Shown here: one piece after another, positions 34,834-43,755 of the stretch
Position numbering within the stretch: position 1 is the stretch's first letter
Layout: each line of letters opens with the position of its first letter
Assembly: GCF_000024465.1 (NCBI RefSeq)
Contig: NC_014010.1
Span: 1,860,001-1,924,000, forward strand
DNA length: 64,000 bases
From: Candidatus Puniceispirillum marinum IMCC1322
GTDB taxonomy: Bacteria; Pseudomonadota; Alphaproteobacteria; Puniceispirillales; Puniceispirillaceae
Direction: 5' to 3'
Made by a program: the position numbers and the translations under genes
The notes under the pieces: model-generated
Told to the model about the DNA's origin: nothing
What the model saw: the letters and a program-made list of their open reading frames with translations, nothing else
The model's database searches: none

Positions 34834-35826
34834 GTGCAGACTGATTTCAAATCCTGTTATCACTTTAAATTATATTCTCAGGAGTCCATTATTTCTTCGC
34901 GTCATGCGTTATCAGCAATTTTTTTAGTTTTGATTTTAGGCGTTGTGCGCGGCAGTGTCCCAGCTATCTCTAAATTAGTAACCCTTGGTAATATTGACCC
35001 CATAATATATGCGGGATCGATTACGCTTGGAGGTGGCCTCCTGCTTTTTTGCATAAATACGGTAATGGGCCAGACGATTGCTCCAACTAGTCATATGATA
35101 AAGTTTTCAATTATTGGTGGATTGATTGGGATCGCTTTTCCACACATTATATTTTTTATAGGCATAAAGAGTGTTGATGTAGGCATTGCGTCAGCTATGA
35201 TAAGCGGTATTCCCATTCTCATTTATTTACTTTCTATAATATGCCGACAGGAAATTTTTTCCCTACGACGTTTGATTGGTGTTGCCTTCGGATTTGGCGG
35301 TGTGGCGTTAATAGCAATGGGGGCGTTAACAGAAAATATGTTGCTATCAGCTCCGTTTCTTGGTCTTGCACTTATCCTATTATCAACTTTTTTCTACGCT
35401 ACTAACGTGATTTACATTTCAATTTTCTTGCCCACAAATATTCCAAAAATTCAGGCTGCTTCGTGGATGATGATTTTTGGTTCAGCACCCATTTGGGCTT
35501 ATGTTCTTCTTGGGTATGACACGGGAATTATAATCGAGAATGTTACAAATAGCGCCTTTCGCTATGTTCTGGTTCATTGTGTTATTTCGGGTGCTGCTTA
35601 CTGGTTGTCCTTCCAGATCATTGCCAACCATGGGCCCGTAATCTATAGCGTTGCAGCCTATTTGATGGTTGTTTTTGGCATAATTATAGGGGTTCTGGGA
35701 TTTCAAGAAAATTACACAAATGCTGACCTCAGCGGCGTTGCGTTGATCTTGATTGGTGTGCTGATTGTAACTTTGAAAAGCCATCAAAAACTCACAGATC
35801 CTAAACTTGAACCACCACAGACATAA
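34834..35826 (+). CDS. EamA/DMT-family membrane transporter
   Basis: This protein of up to 330 aa has about ten TM helices and two internally related EamA halves (GLIGIAFPHIIFFIGIKSVDVG in the first; GPVIYSVAAYLMVVFGIIIG in the second). Members of the family export amino acids, amines or metabolites. The start is uncertain: GTG 34834 is used, but the first 25 residues are not membrane-like and a later start is possible. It ends inside the convergent SDR gene (43-base overlap). The substrate is unknown. Confidence 0.85.
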   Translation: MQTDFKSCYHFKLYSQESIISSRHALSAIFLVLILGVVRGSVPAISKLVTLGNIDPIIYAGSITLGGGLLLFCINTVMGQTIAPTSHMIKFSIIGGLIGIAFPHIIFFIGIKSVDVGIASAMISGIPILIYLLSIICRQEIFSLRRLIGVAFGFGGVALIAMGALTENMLLSAPFLGLALILLSTFFYATNVIYISIFLPTNIPKIQAASWMMIFGSAPIWAYVLLGYDTGIIIENVTNSAFRYVLVHCVISGAAYWLSFQIIANHGPVIYSVAAYLMVVFGIIIGVLGFQENYTNADLSGVALILIGVLIVTLKSHQKLTDPKLEPPQT

Positions 35827-36506
35827 ATTGTTTGGCCTGTTAAAAATGCCGCTTCCTCAGACATTAAATAGTTAGTCATATTGGCAATATCATCAGGTTT
35901 GCCAAAGCGGCCTAGGGGAATCTTATCCAATTTGCTCTGACGTACAGCGCTTCCTTCCGGATTATTTTTTATGAATAAATCTGTCTCAACAGGCCCTGGT
36001 GCAATAGCGTTACAACATATATTGTACTTACCTAGTTCTAAAGCCCACGTTCTCGCGAAACTTGAAACGGCCGCTTTTGATGCTGAATAGGCGGTACGTG
36101 TCGCAAACCCCAAGATCAACTCAGATGAAATATTAACAACCCTGCCTGATTTATTCTGAATCATAGATGGAACAACAGCAGCAGTAAGCTCAGCGACTGC
36201 TGTGGCATTAATTGTCATAACAGACTCGTAAATGTCCAAATCAAAATCTTCAAGTAGATTTGGTGTTGCAATCCCAGCGTTGTTAATCAATCCATATATT
36301 GGGCCGTAATCTCTGAGCGATTTAAAAACATTGATTCTCTGATATTTATCGCTGAAGTCACAGGCAATATGGTCAACCCCAGCCATATTCGGTGAAGTTC
36401 TGCAAACAGCTAATACAGAATAATTTTGTTTAATTAAACGAGCACAAATCGCAGCGCCTATTCCTCTACTACCTCCTGTAATAATTACCTTTTTTTTATA
36501 TGACAT
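35784..36506 (-). CDS. SDR-family NAD(P)-dependent oxidoreductase
   Basis: This 240-aa classical short-chain dehydrogenase has the cofactor motif TGGSRGIG, the NNAG motif (LINNAGIATP), a catalytic Ser in NISSELILG, the YxxxK motif YSASK, and IAPGPVETDLF. It interconverts an alcohol and a ketone. The start at 36506 faces the oxygenase-ABC operon across 102 bases. The substrate is not predictable. FabG is unlikely given its isolation from fatty-acid genes. Confidence 0.94.
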   Translation of the reverse strand: MSYKKKVIITGGSRGIGAAICARLIKQNYSVLAVCRTSPNMAGVDHIACDFSDKYQRINVFKSLRDYGPIYGLINNAGIATPNLLEDFDLDIYESVMTINATAVAELTAAVVPSMIQNKSGRVVNISSELILGFATRTAYSASKAAVSSFARTWALELGKYNICCNAIAPGPVETDLFIKNNPEGSAVRQSKLDKIPLGRFGKPDDIANMTNYLMSEEAAFLTGQTIYVCGGSSLGSVSF

Positions 36507-36608
36507 AAAACTTCACTCATTAACTATGATGTATTTTCTATATATTAAGCACTAAAAGTTATTAAAAATTAGCTAAAATATTCCTACGACGCAACATTTT
36601 TTATTGAT

Positions 36609-38066
36609 ATGCAAAACGATTTTGATCTAAGATTAAATTTAACGAATAGATTATGGTTAATTGTAAAGCGATTGGAGATGTTGGTGGAAGATTATCGTGA
36701 TATCAGCAAGGAATGGCGTCAAAGGTCGAAAGAAAAATTTGGTGGTTACAATCTTGCGGATCGGCCATCACATGACCCTGAATTAACAGAAACTGGTCCA
36801 AGAACCCCTGGCGGGGAATATTGGCGCCGATTTTGGTTTCCAATTTGTCTTTCTGACGAAGTTACAAACCGGCCTCTTCGCAAACGCATTTTAAGTGAAG
36901 ATTTAGTAGTTTATCGTGATCAAGAAGGTAATTGTGGTCTTCTTCATCTACATTGTAGTCATCGCAACATGTCTCTCGAGTTTGGAATAGTTGAAGAGCG
37001 AGGTTTAAGATGTGCATATCACGGTTGGCTTTACGATTATGACGGAACAGTTATTGAAACTCCCGGAGAACCAAAAGGAAGCCCTATTTGTGAAAAGGTT
37101 AAACAAGGAGCTTACCCGGTCAAAGAATTTAAAGGTTTAGTTTTTGCTTACATGGGCCCAATGGCTGAAATCCCGCCATTCCCAATTTATGATACCTTTG
37201 AACTTGATGGACATGAATTGGTTCCTTACAGATTAAGTTACCCATGCAATTATCTTCAAGTTGCAGAAAATACGATGGACCCAATTCATACGGTTTATCT
37301 TCATACATTAGTTGGTGAGACCCAATTTGAAGAATCTTGGGGTATCACGCCGCTTTTAAAATTTCATGATAGCGACACCAGTCTTTACACAACTTTGACA
37401 TATCGCGTTGAAGATATGATTTGGGTAAGGACTCAGCAAACAGTATTCCCTACTTTTTCTCATGTGGGTGCTTTTTGGGAGACAGGACTCAAAGAAAAAT
37501 ATTTTGTTCGGTCCAGCATCACTAAATGGACTGTGCCCATTGATGATACTGAGTGCATGATAATTGCCTGGCGACATTTTGGCCCCGCAATTGACCCCGA
37601 TAACAAAGGGAAGCGTGATGAAGTAAAGATTGAATCAGTCGATTTTGAAGGTCAAACAGCAGCACGCGATTATAATGAAATGCAACGAAACCCCGGTGAT
37701 TATGAAGCACAAGTTTCAATTGGCCCGATAGCTCGGCATGCTACAGAGAACTTAGGCAAGACTGATCAAGGTGTGATGATGCTTCGTAACCGTTTGCGGC
37801 GAGGCATTAGAGATGTACAAAACGGTACATTAATTACCCATTACGATGCGGAAAAAGACATAAAAAACCTGTATACCCAAGACACGGTTATGCCCATTCC
37901 CCAACGTGATGACATTGATGATGACACATTAATGGCAACAGTTGCAGACGAGGTCATGCGTGTTATTACGGAAGGCGATAAATATTCAGAAAAAGAGCGT
38001 GAAGATTTTATCATACAGAATCTTAAAAAAATCAAAAGCGACCCACGATTTGTAGTTAAGGTTTAA
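36609..38066 (+). CDS. Second Rieske oxygenase alpha subunit
   Basis: This protein of up to 485 aa is a paralog of the oxygenase at 29860. Shared blocks include GGEYWRRFWFPICLSDE, HLHCSHRNMSLEFGI and the iron-site segment ENTMDPIHTVYLH. Rieske ligands are Cys116-His118 and Cys135-His138. The first 22 residues lack a counterpart in the paralog and the ATG at 36609 has no ribosome-binding site, so the ATG at 36678 may be the true start. Its stop is two bases before the ABC permease start, so oxygenase and importer are co-transcribed; the importer probably brings in the oxygenase substrate. Codons are more AT-rich than in the 29860 paralog. Confidence 0.92.
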   Translation: MQNDFDLRLNLTNRLWLIVKRLEMLVEDYRDISKEWRQRSKEKFGGYNLADRPSHDPELTETGPRTPGGEYWRRFWFPICLSDEVTNRPLRKRILSEDLVVYRDQEGNCGLLHLHCSHRNMSLEFGIVEERGLRCAYHGWLYDYDGTVIETPGEPKGSPICEKVKQGAYPVKEFKGLVFAYMGPMAEIPPFPIYDTFELDGHELVPYRLSYPCNYLQVAENTMDPIHTVYLHTLVGETQFEESWGITPLLKFHDSDTSLYTTLTYRVEDMIWVRTQQTVFPTFSHVGAFWETGLKEKYFVRSSITKWTVPIDDTECMIIAWRHFGPAIDPDNKGKRDEVKIESVDFEGQTAARDYNEMQRNPGDYEAQVSIGPIARHATENLGKTDQGVMMLRNRLRRGIRDVQNGTLITHYDAEKDIKNLYTQDTVMPIPQRDDIDDDTLMATVADEVMRVITEGDKYSEKEREDFIIQNLKKIKSDPRFVVKV

Positions 38067-38068
38067 TA

Positions 38069-38923
38069 ATGGAAAATCGTTGGATCGCCTATCTGTTACC
38101 ACCCTTCTTTTTAACACTTCTGTTAGTAGCAGGCTCACAATATGTCTTTATCGAAAATAGTTTCTATGAAGATTTAGGTCTTGGCCGAACAGGTAACACA
38201 TTAACGTTTGTCAACTATTTTAACTTTTTTACGGATCCTTTCTATTTAAAGACTTTTTGGGTGACAATAAAGGTATCGGCACTGGCAGCGATGTTTACTT
38301 TATTCCTAGGCTTTCCAATTGCTTATGTGATTGCAAGGATGAAGTCGCGGCTAGCAATGTTGTTGTTGGCTGGGATAGTGGTTTCAACGTTTGTAACTAT
38401 TGTTATTAAGGTTTTTGGCCTGATTATCATTTTTGCTGCTGATGGAGTGTTGAATACCACACTACTTCAGCTAGGCTTAATTGACAGAGCCTATAGCATA
38501 ATTGGAACCCAAGAAGGTGTTGTTGTTGGTCTGATGCACTTTACGATCGGCTTTAGTGTTCTTTTACTTTACAGTGTAGTTATTACCGTACCACCTTCAC
38601 TCGAATATGCTGCGCAAATCCATGGGGCTTCCCGCTGGCGAGTGTATCAACGCGTGATCATTCCACTCTGCACGCCAGGTTTTGTAGTTGGTGGTTTGAT
38701 GATTTTTAACATGTGTATGGGTGCCTTCACTTCAGCAGCGTTGTTGGGGGGTGGTAGAGTTCTGACTTTACCAGTGTTAGTTCAGCGAACTGTGATGATG
38801 GAGGTTAAGTATTCAACGGCTGCTTCAATTGCGTTTGTATTACTGGTTTCGGTAATTTTAATAAACCTCATATCGCTAATGGCTATTCGCAGACTCAGAT
38901 CTGCAAAGCTTGTGATAGCCTAG
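38069..38923 (+). CDS. ABC importer permease, PotB-like
   Basis: This 284-aa inner-membrane permease has six predicted TM helices and the EAA coupling loop EYAAQIHGASRWRVYQRVII. The N-terminus MENRWIAYLLPPFFLTLLLV is like PotB/spermidine-putrescine type permeases. It forms a heterodimer with the next gene's product. It begins two bases after the Rieske oxygenase stop and is followed by GGAGG and the second permease 9 bases later. Confidence 0.93.
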   Translation: MENRWIAYLLPPFFLTLLLVAGSQYVFIENSFYEDLGLGRTGNTLTFVNYFNFFTDPFYLKTFWVTIKVSALAAMFTLFLGFPIAYVIARMKSRLAMLLLAGIVVSTFVTIVIKVFGLIIIFAADGVLNTTLLQLGLIDRAYSIIGTQEGVVVGLMHFTIGFSVLLLYSVVITVPPSLEYAAQIHGASRWRVYQRVIIPLCTPGFVVGGLMIFNMCMGAFTSAALLGGGRVLTLPVLVQRTVMMEVKYSTAASIAFVLLVSVILINLISLMAIRRLRSAKLVIA

Positions 38924-38932
38924 GAGGGCAGG

Positions 38933-39766
38933 ATGCAGAGCAAGCTTGAAAAGTTTATATTGTTTGTTTGGTGTGGGTTTTCATATGTATTTTTACTCTC
39001 TCCAATGGTCGTGGTTATGGGCGCGTCATTGCATGGTGGCGAGTTTTCTGCAGCTATTAAATTTCCACCGACCGACCCTTCTTTTCAATGGTATGCAAAA
39101 ATTCCATGGCAACAATTTGAAGCTTTAGGCCTTAGCCTTATTGTAGCAACTTTTGCCACTTTTCTGGCAGCGCTCATCGCTATTCCTGCTGCCCTTGGAT
39201 TGGTTCGTAGTAATTTCAAGTTTAAATTTTTAGTGAGCACAGTCTTTAGGGCACCGCTTCAAATTCCAGCTATTGTATCTGGCATAGCATTTTTACAACT
39301 ATATTATCTGGTCTATGATAACAGTAGCCTTATGCTCGCCGGCACTATTCCCGGGATGTTAATTGGTCACGTATTTATTGCGACACCGTTTTTATTTGGA
39401 ACGATCGTTGCTGTTCTTCAACGCTTTGACCTTCGACTTGAAGAAGCCTCCTACAGCTTAGGTGCTGGAAAATGGAGAACACTACACAGAGTTACGTTGC
39501 CTGTAATTATGCCTGGGATTTACTCAGGTGCTCTTTATGCTTTCATGGTCTCTTTTTCCGATGTTCCAATGTCGATCTTTTTGACGGCTCCAGGGTTCGT
39601 TACTTATCCAGTTGAGCTTTTTTATGCGTTAGAAAATGATTTTGACCCCAGTATTCTAGCTTCCTCATCAGTAGTCATAGTATTTTGTCTTTTGATGCTT
39701 TTGGTAGTTCAAAAGGTGGTTGGATTAGAAACATTACTTCGGTCTGGTGGAGGTAGTGCGCGATAA
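38933..39766 (+). CDS. ABC importer permease, PotC-like
   Basis: This 277-aa permease has six TM helices and an EAA loop (EEASYSLGAGKWRTLHRVTL). It is preceded by a strong AGGAGG. With the PotB-like subunit it makes the membrane channel of a type I importer for small cationic or carboxylated solutes. The conserved PxVxxG-like loop (SPMVVVMGASLHGG) near residue 25 matches PotC-type subunits. Confidence 0.93.
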   Translation: MQSKLEKFILFVWCGFSYVFLLSPMVVVMGASLHGGEFSAAIKFPPTDPSFQWYAKIPWQQFEALGLSLIVATFATFLAALIAIPAALGLVRSNFKFKFLVSTVFRAPLQIPAIVSGIAFLQLYYLVYDNSSLMLAGTIPGMLIGHVFIATPFLFGTIVAVLQRFDLRLEEASYSLGAGKWRTLHRVTLPVIMPGIYSGALYAFMVSFSDVPMSIFLTAPGFVTYPVELFYALENDFDPSILASSSVVIVFCLLMLLVVQKVVGLETLLRSGGGSAR

Positions 39767-39803
39767 ATATATCGTTAAATATAACAAAAAACAGGAGTTT
39801 AAA

Positions 39804-40874
39804 ATGAAAAGAATAATAAAATCATTGCCGAAATGGGCTTTGGCTATAGGGATAGTTTCAAGTTTCGCCACGCCATCATATGCTGGTGAGTTTGATGGGG
39901 TAACACTTAAGGTTGCTACTTGGGGTGGCTCTTGGAAAGCAAACATGGAAAAAATTATTGTCCCAAAATTTGAGGCTTTGGGCGGTAAAATCGAGTTTGT
40001 AACAGGAAGCCCTGCCGCAAGTTTTGCAAAGCTGGTTGCTGGTAGGGGGCGTGCACCATTTGACGTCATGGAAGTGCTTGATGCGCAAGTTGGAGACTTT
40101 GCCCAGGTTGATTACCTGCAACCTATTAATCTAGACCTTATTCCAAACAAAAAAAACATACAGTCTTTTCAGTATAATAATACTTATGTAGGTAGCTGGT
40201 TCACGCAAGAAGTGATCTGTTATGATACAGAAAAGTTTAGCGAGTTAGGAATACCAGCTCCAAAAACCTATGCTGATCTTGCGCATCCCGCTTTACAAGA
40301 CAAGGTTTCATTACCTGACATTAACTCTGGCGCTGGTTTGGCTAATTTTGGTGGGGTTGTGTTTGCCGCTGGTGGCGATGAAGAAAATATTCAGCCAGGA
40401 CTTGATTTAATGGCAAAAATCAATGCTACCAAGTTTTGGAAACGTGGTGGTGAGACAAAAACACAGTTTGAGACTGGTGATATTTATGCAGCCGTTGTCC
40501 ATGTGGGTTGGTGTGCAAGAGCAGCTCGCGCCGGATCACCTGTTATGTCTGTACACCCAGAAATCAAGCCTGGTGTTAAAGGCTTGGCAAAAGAAGGCTG
40601 GTTGGGAATCATGAAGTCTAGCGATAACGTTGCAGCAGCCCATTGGTTTATCAATGAATATTTAACCACTGATTTTCAGTATGAATATGCAATCAATAGT
40701 GGAGTTTTCCCTCTTAACCAAGAAGCAATTGATAAAATGAAAACTGATGAAATTAACGTAAGGTTAATGGAAATGGACTCGGGTAATATTTCTAAAATGC
40801 TTCGTATTGATTACAATAAAGTAGACAAGACAGCTTGGATAAATGGTTGGAATAAGACGCTTACAACCAACTAA
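39804..40874 (+). CDS. ABC importer periplasmic solute-binding protein
   Basis: From the ATG at 39804 (CAGGAG upstream) the 356-aa protein has a signal peptide ending SYAGEF near residue 27. The mature protein follows the PotD/family-1 iron-polyamine binding pattern: LKVATWGGSWKANMEKII, FDVMEVLDAQVGDFA, SWFTQEVICYDTEKFSELGI and WINEW-like KTAWINGWNKTL. It delivers the substrate to the PotB/PotC-like permeases. An in-frame extension to 39747 overlaps the permease and is unlikely. The ligand is not known; an acidic residue distribution like that of PotD cannot be asserted by eye. Confidence 0.93.
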   Translation: MKRIIKSLPKWALAIGIVSSFATPSYAGEFDGVTLKVATWGGSWKANMEKIIVPKFEALGGKIEFVTGSPAASFAKLVAGRGRAPFDVMEVLDAQVGDFAQVDYLQPINLDLIPNKKNIQSFQYNNTYVGSWFTQEVICYDTEKFSELGIPAPKTYADLAHPALQDKVSLPDINSGAGLANFGGVVFAAGGDEENIQPGLDLMAKINATKFWKRGGETKTQFETGDIYAAVVHVGWCARAARAGSPVMSVHPEIKPGVKGLAKEGWLGIMKSSDNVAAAHWFINEYLTTDFQYEYAINSGVFPLNQEAIDKMKTDEINVRLMEMDSGNISKMLRIDYNKVDKTAWINGWNKTLTTN

Positions 40875-40923
40875 TGTAGAATCCAAATGAACTAAATAAA
40901 CGTCACTGGTTAGGGTTGAATAA

Positions 40924-41991
40924 ATGTCAGGTGTTAAGCTAACGAACATTGTCAAAAGTTATGGCGCGTTAAAAGCTGTAGATAATGTATCCCTGGATAT
41001 TAAAGAAGGTGAGTTTCTTACGTTTCTCGGCCCTTCAGGCTGTGGTAAGACAACAACATTGAGATTGATATCTGGCTTTGTTCAACCAACCAGTGGCGCA
41101 ATTTATTTTGGTGATAAGGATGTAACAGGCGTAGCGCCTCAACATCGGCAAATAGGAATGGTATTTCAAGACTATGCTCTATTTCCCCATTTGACTGTAT
41201 TTGAAAATATCGCGTTTGGACTTGTCGAACGTAAATATGAAAAGCCTGCAATAAAAAAGCGAGTGGATGAATTGCTTGCGTTGATTGAACTTGAACAAGT
41301 TGGTCATCGTTATCCAAGTGAAATTTCTGGTGGCCAAGCTCAAAGAGTTGCCGTTGCCCGAGCAGTAGCGCACCCACCAAGTGTTCTTCTCATGGATGAA
41401 CCTCTTGGCGCGCTAGACCTTAAATTACGTGAAACTATGCAAACTGAGCTTAGGCGTATTCAACAAGAGTTGGGTATCACAGCTGTATATGTGACTCATG
41501 ATCAATCCGAGGCGATGAATATGTCCGATCGGGTCGTAGTAATGAATTCAGGTGTCATTGAACAGATTGGCGCACCAAAAGAGATTTATAATAAGCCATC
41601 ATCTGTCTTTGTGGCCAACTTCATTGGTCAAGTTAATATTATCAATGGACTAGTCACAACGCAAAAAAGCAATCTGACAACCCTAGACTGTAATGGTCTA
41701 TCACTCACTGGTCTTTTTGATGGAAAACTATCCAAGGGTGAGGCTGTTCATATGGCTGTTAGGCCAGAGGATATACTTATTTCTAGCAAGGCCAAAACAG
41801 GCTCTTATAACAGCCTGAAAGGTGTTCTTTCGAATGCCTTATTCTCAGGCAATGTGATGAAAATTACTGTTGATCTTGAAAATGGTGATGTCATAAAGGT
41901 TGAAAGTCAGCCAAAGACAAACGTTCATGAAGTGGGTGACACAGTCCATGTTAACTGGCAACCTGAAGATTGTAACATCCTTCTGAACTAA
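40924..41991 (+). CDS. ABC importer ATPase, PotA-like
   Basis: This 355-aa ATPase has Walker A GPSGCGKTT, Q-loop region MVFQDYALFPH, signature SGGQAQRVAVARA, Walker B VLLMDEPLGALD, and the H-loop in YVTHDQSEAM. A C-terminal TOBE domain (about 280-355, with VRPEDILIS) is typical of PotA/MalK-type importers. It completes the permease-permease-binding protein-ATPase set and is followed closely by two unknown paralogous genes. Confidence 0.96.
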   Translation: MSGVKLTNIVKSYGALKAVDNVSLDIKEGEFLTFLGPSGCGKTTTLRLISGFVQPTSGAIYFGDKDVTGVAPQHRQIGMVFQDYALFPHLTVFENIAFGLVERKYEKPAIKKRVDELLALIELEQVGHRYPSEISGGQAQRVAVARAVAHPPSVLLMDEPLGALDLKLRETMQTELRRIQQELGITAVYVTHDQSEAMNMSDRVVVMNSGVIEQIGAPKEIYNKPSSVFVANFIGQVNIINGLVTTQKSNLTTLDCNGLSLTGLFDGKLSKGEAVHMAVRPEDILISSKAKTGSYNSLKGVLSNALFSGNVMKITVDLENGDVIKVESQPKTNVHEVGDTVHVNWQPEDCNILLN

Positions 41992-42010
41992 GCTAACCAA
42001 AGGCACGATA

Positions 42011-42628
42011 ATGCAAAGAATAGCTGTAAATCCGGGTTCGGTTGAATGGTCCGGTGAAAATCCAGGAATATATCTTAAAAGCGATCCAGATAAGGATTAC
42101 TCCGTTGTTGCTGTATTTTTCCGTATAGTTTTGTCTCCACATGGCCGTGGAGTTGGCGCAGTTATTTTGGGCGCGCCTGCAAGCGCATCAGCTTATCCGG
42201 ATGTTCCAAATATGTGCCTTACTGATAACCGTCCCATGATGGAATATTTGGTTGCTAATTTTGTATCAAAATTTCCTACTTTTGCGGGTCAAAAAGGCCT
42301 TGATTCTATGAGTTGGCACGACGTTACTGATAGCAAGCAGGATAATAGAAATATGCCGCATAGCTTTTCTGAAGAGCTTTTATCGGACGCTGTTCGGTTG
42401 CAAATGACCTGGAAAGGCATCAAGGCTCCAATGGCTGTCGAAGTGGGACCAGAGGCATCAGCAACCAAGGCACATGATATGTATGCCGTATTCGCTGAGG
42501 CAACAGATGCATGCATAACGATCAACGGGACCAATTTACCGGGACAAGTTGCAACACGTCAGTTCTTTGGACAGACCATGAGCACAGCTTTTCTAGCCTT
42601 ATCCGAAACCTGGGTTACGCCCCTTTAA
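42011..42628 (+). CDS. Unknown protein, tandem paralog A
   Basis: Not recognised. This 205-aa protein is soluble and without signal peptide. It shares its N-terminus with the next gene (VEWSGENPGIYLKSDP versus IDWTGENPGMLLKTDP), the block FFRIVLSP versus FFRIVWSP, and the C-terminus AFLALSETW versus AFLYFSETW. So the two are tandem duplicates that may form a heterodimer. It lies 19 bases after the ABC ATPase and is likely co-transcribed with the importer and oxygenase. A substrate-processing or sensing role is inferred from context only. Confidence 0.82.
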   Translation: MQRIAVNPGSVEWSGENPGIYLKSDPDKDYSVVAVFFRIVLSPHGRGVGAVILGAPASASAYPDVPNMCLTDNRPMMEYLVANFVSKFPTFAGQKGLDSMSWHDVTDSKQDNRNMPHSFSEELLSDAVRLQMTWKGIKAPMAVEVGPEASATKAHDMYAVFAEATDACITINGTNLPGQVATRQFFGQTMSTAFLALSETWVTPL

Positions 42629-42646
42629 TTTAAACGGACAACTATT

Positions 42647-43267
42647 ATGCCAATCGTTCCCCACGTCAGAACAGGTGCCATTGACTGGACGGGTGAAAAC
42701 CCGGGTATGCTGTTAAAAACAGATCCAGACGGTGACTGGTCGGTACTTGTGCTATTTTTCCGAATTGTATGGTCGCCTGTTGGGCCCGGCAATATGTTAT
42801 TGCTATTCGAAAACCCGTCATCTGCAACTGGCCTGCCAGAAACCTGCAATGTTATCATGTCTGACAATGAAGCGTTACGCGACTATATAAAGACTGGTTT
42901 CATTGAAAAGCTGGGCACCTTTGGTGGTGCTCCTGCCTACAGTTCGGCATCACAGCTAACCATCGATAACGTTGTAGCACAAGGCGACCCAACTGGAGAT
43001 TTTTATAGCGAAACGATCACTGGAGGTGGACAGGAAATAAAACTTGTCTGGGAGAACCTTGGTAAACCGACTGCACTCGAGCTACCACCAGAATTGACAG
43101 GAACCGGCGAACATACAATGTACAGCCTCCTTGTTGATGCAAAAACGGCGTATGTCGAGGTTAACGGACGCCGGCTTAAAGGTGAAACTGTCCCGCGTGA
43201 GCAAGCTAGCTTGACGTTATCCTCGGCCTTCTTATATTTCTCTGAGACGTGGATATTTCCAGACTAA
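42647..43267 (+). CDS. Unknown protein, tandem paralog B
   Basis: Not recognised. This 206-aa paralog of the preceding gene is colinear over its whole length, with conserved WTGENPG, LFFRIVWSP, the central acidic region, and the MYSLLVDAKTAYVEVNGRRL strand pair near the C-terminus. The predicted secondary structure is mostly beta with a few helices. It is the last gene of the plus-strand operon that starts with the Rieske oxygenase. It converges with the HbpS-like gene 40 bases downstream. Confidence 0.82.
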   Translation: MPIVPHVRTGAIDWTGENPGMLLKTDPDGDWSVLVLFFRIVWSPVGPGNMLLLFENPSSATGLPETCNVIMSDNEALRDYIKTGFIEKLGTFGGAPAYSSASQLTIDNVVAQGDPTGDFYSETITGGGQEIKLVWENLGKPTALELPPELTGTGEHTMYSLLVDAKTAYVEVNGRRLKGETVPREQASLTLSSAFLYFSETWIFPD

Positions 43268-43307
43268 ATGCCGACTGTAAAACAGCGATGCTATCTGCGC
43301 TACTTAA

Positions 43308-43721
43308 TTAAACAGCTTGGATTGCATCTAGCCCTGCCTTTGCAACAGCAAGATCATCGTCACCTGACCCCCCGCTTACACCAATACCGCCAAGATGTTC
43401 GCCATCAAGATTGATTGGCAAGCCACCCGGCAAGTTAGTATACTGGCCACCAGTTGCAAACGCGACGCCCACTTCAAACTCTGCAGGTAATGCGCCAGAG
43501 GGATGCTGTCTTTCGGCGGCAACGCGCGCTTTCGCATATGCAGGGCCAGAGGCCAGATCTGCGGCACCATCGGTTCTTGCAAAACAGATTAATCCACCTG
43601 CTGGATCCATAATAGCAATACATTGTGGCACGCCCATTTCATCTGCCTTTGCAACAGCTGCCTCCATCATTTTACTAGCAGCAAGATAATTAATCCGGTT
43701 TGCGGTTAGAATATAACTCAT
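43308..43721 (-). CDS. GlcG/HbpS family protein (DUF336)
   Basis: From the ATG at 43721 (AAAGAGAT upstream) the product is 137 aa. The HbpS/GlcG fold is recognised by CIAIMDPAGGLICFARTDGA, the PGGLPI segment (YTNLPGGLPI), and the terminal GGIGVSGGSGDDDLAVAKAGL. Members bind heme or small metabolites; GlcG accompanies glycolate oxidase, and others accompany aromatic or cobinamide pathways. It is downstream of and co-directional with the formamidase gene (34 bases), so it is probably an accessory to amide or nitrile metabolism. Confidence 0.9.
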   Translation of the reverse strand: MSYILTANRINYLAASKMMEAAVAKADEMGVPQCIAIMDPAGGLICFARTDGAADLASGPAYAKARVAAERQHPSGALPAEFEVGVAFATGGQYTNLPGGLPINLDGEHLGGIGVSGGSGDDDLAVAKAGLDAIQAV

Positions 43722-43755
43722 AATAAATATCTCTTTCATGTTTAGTATATTGTGA

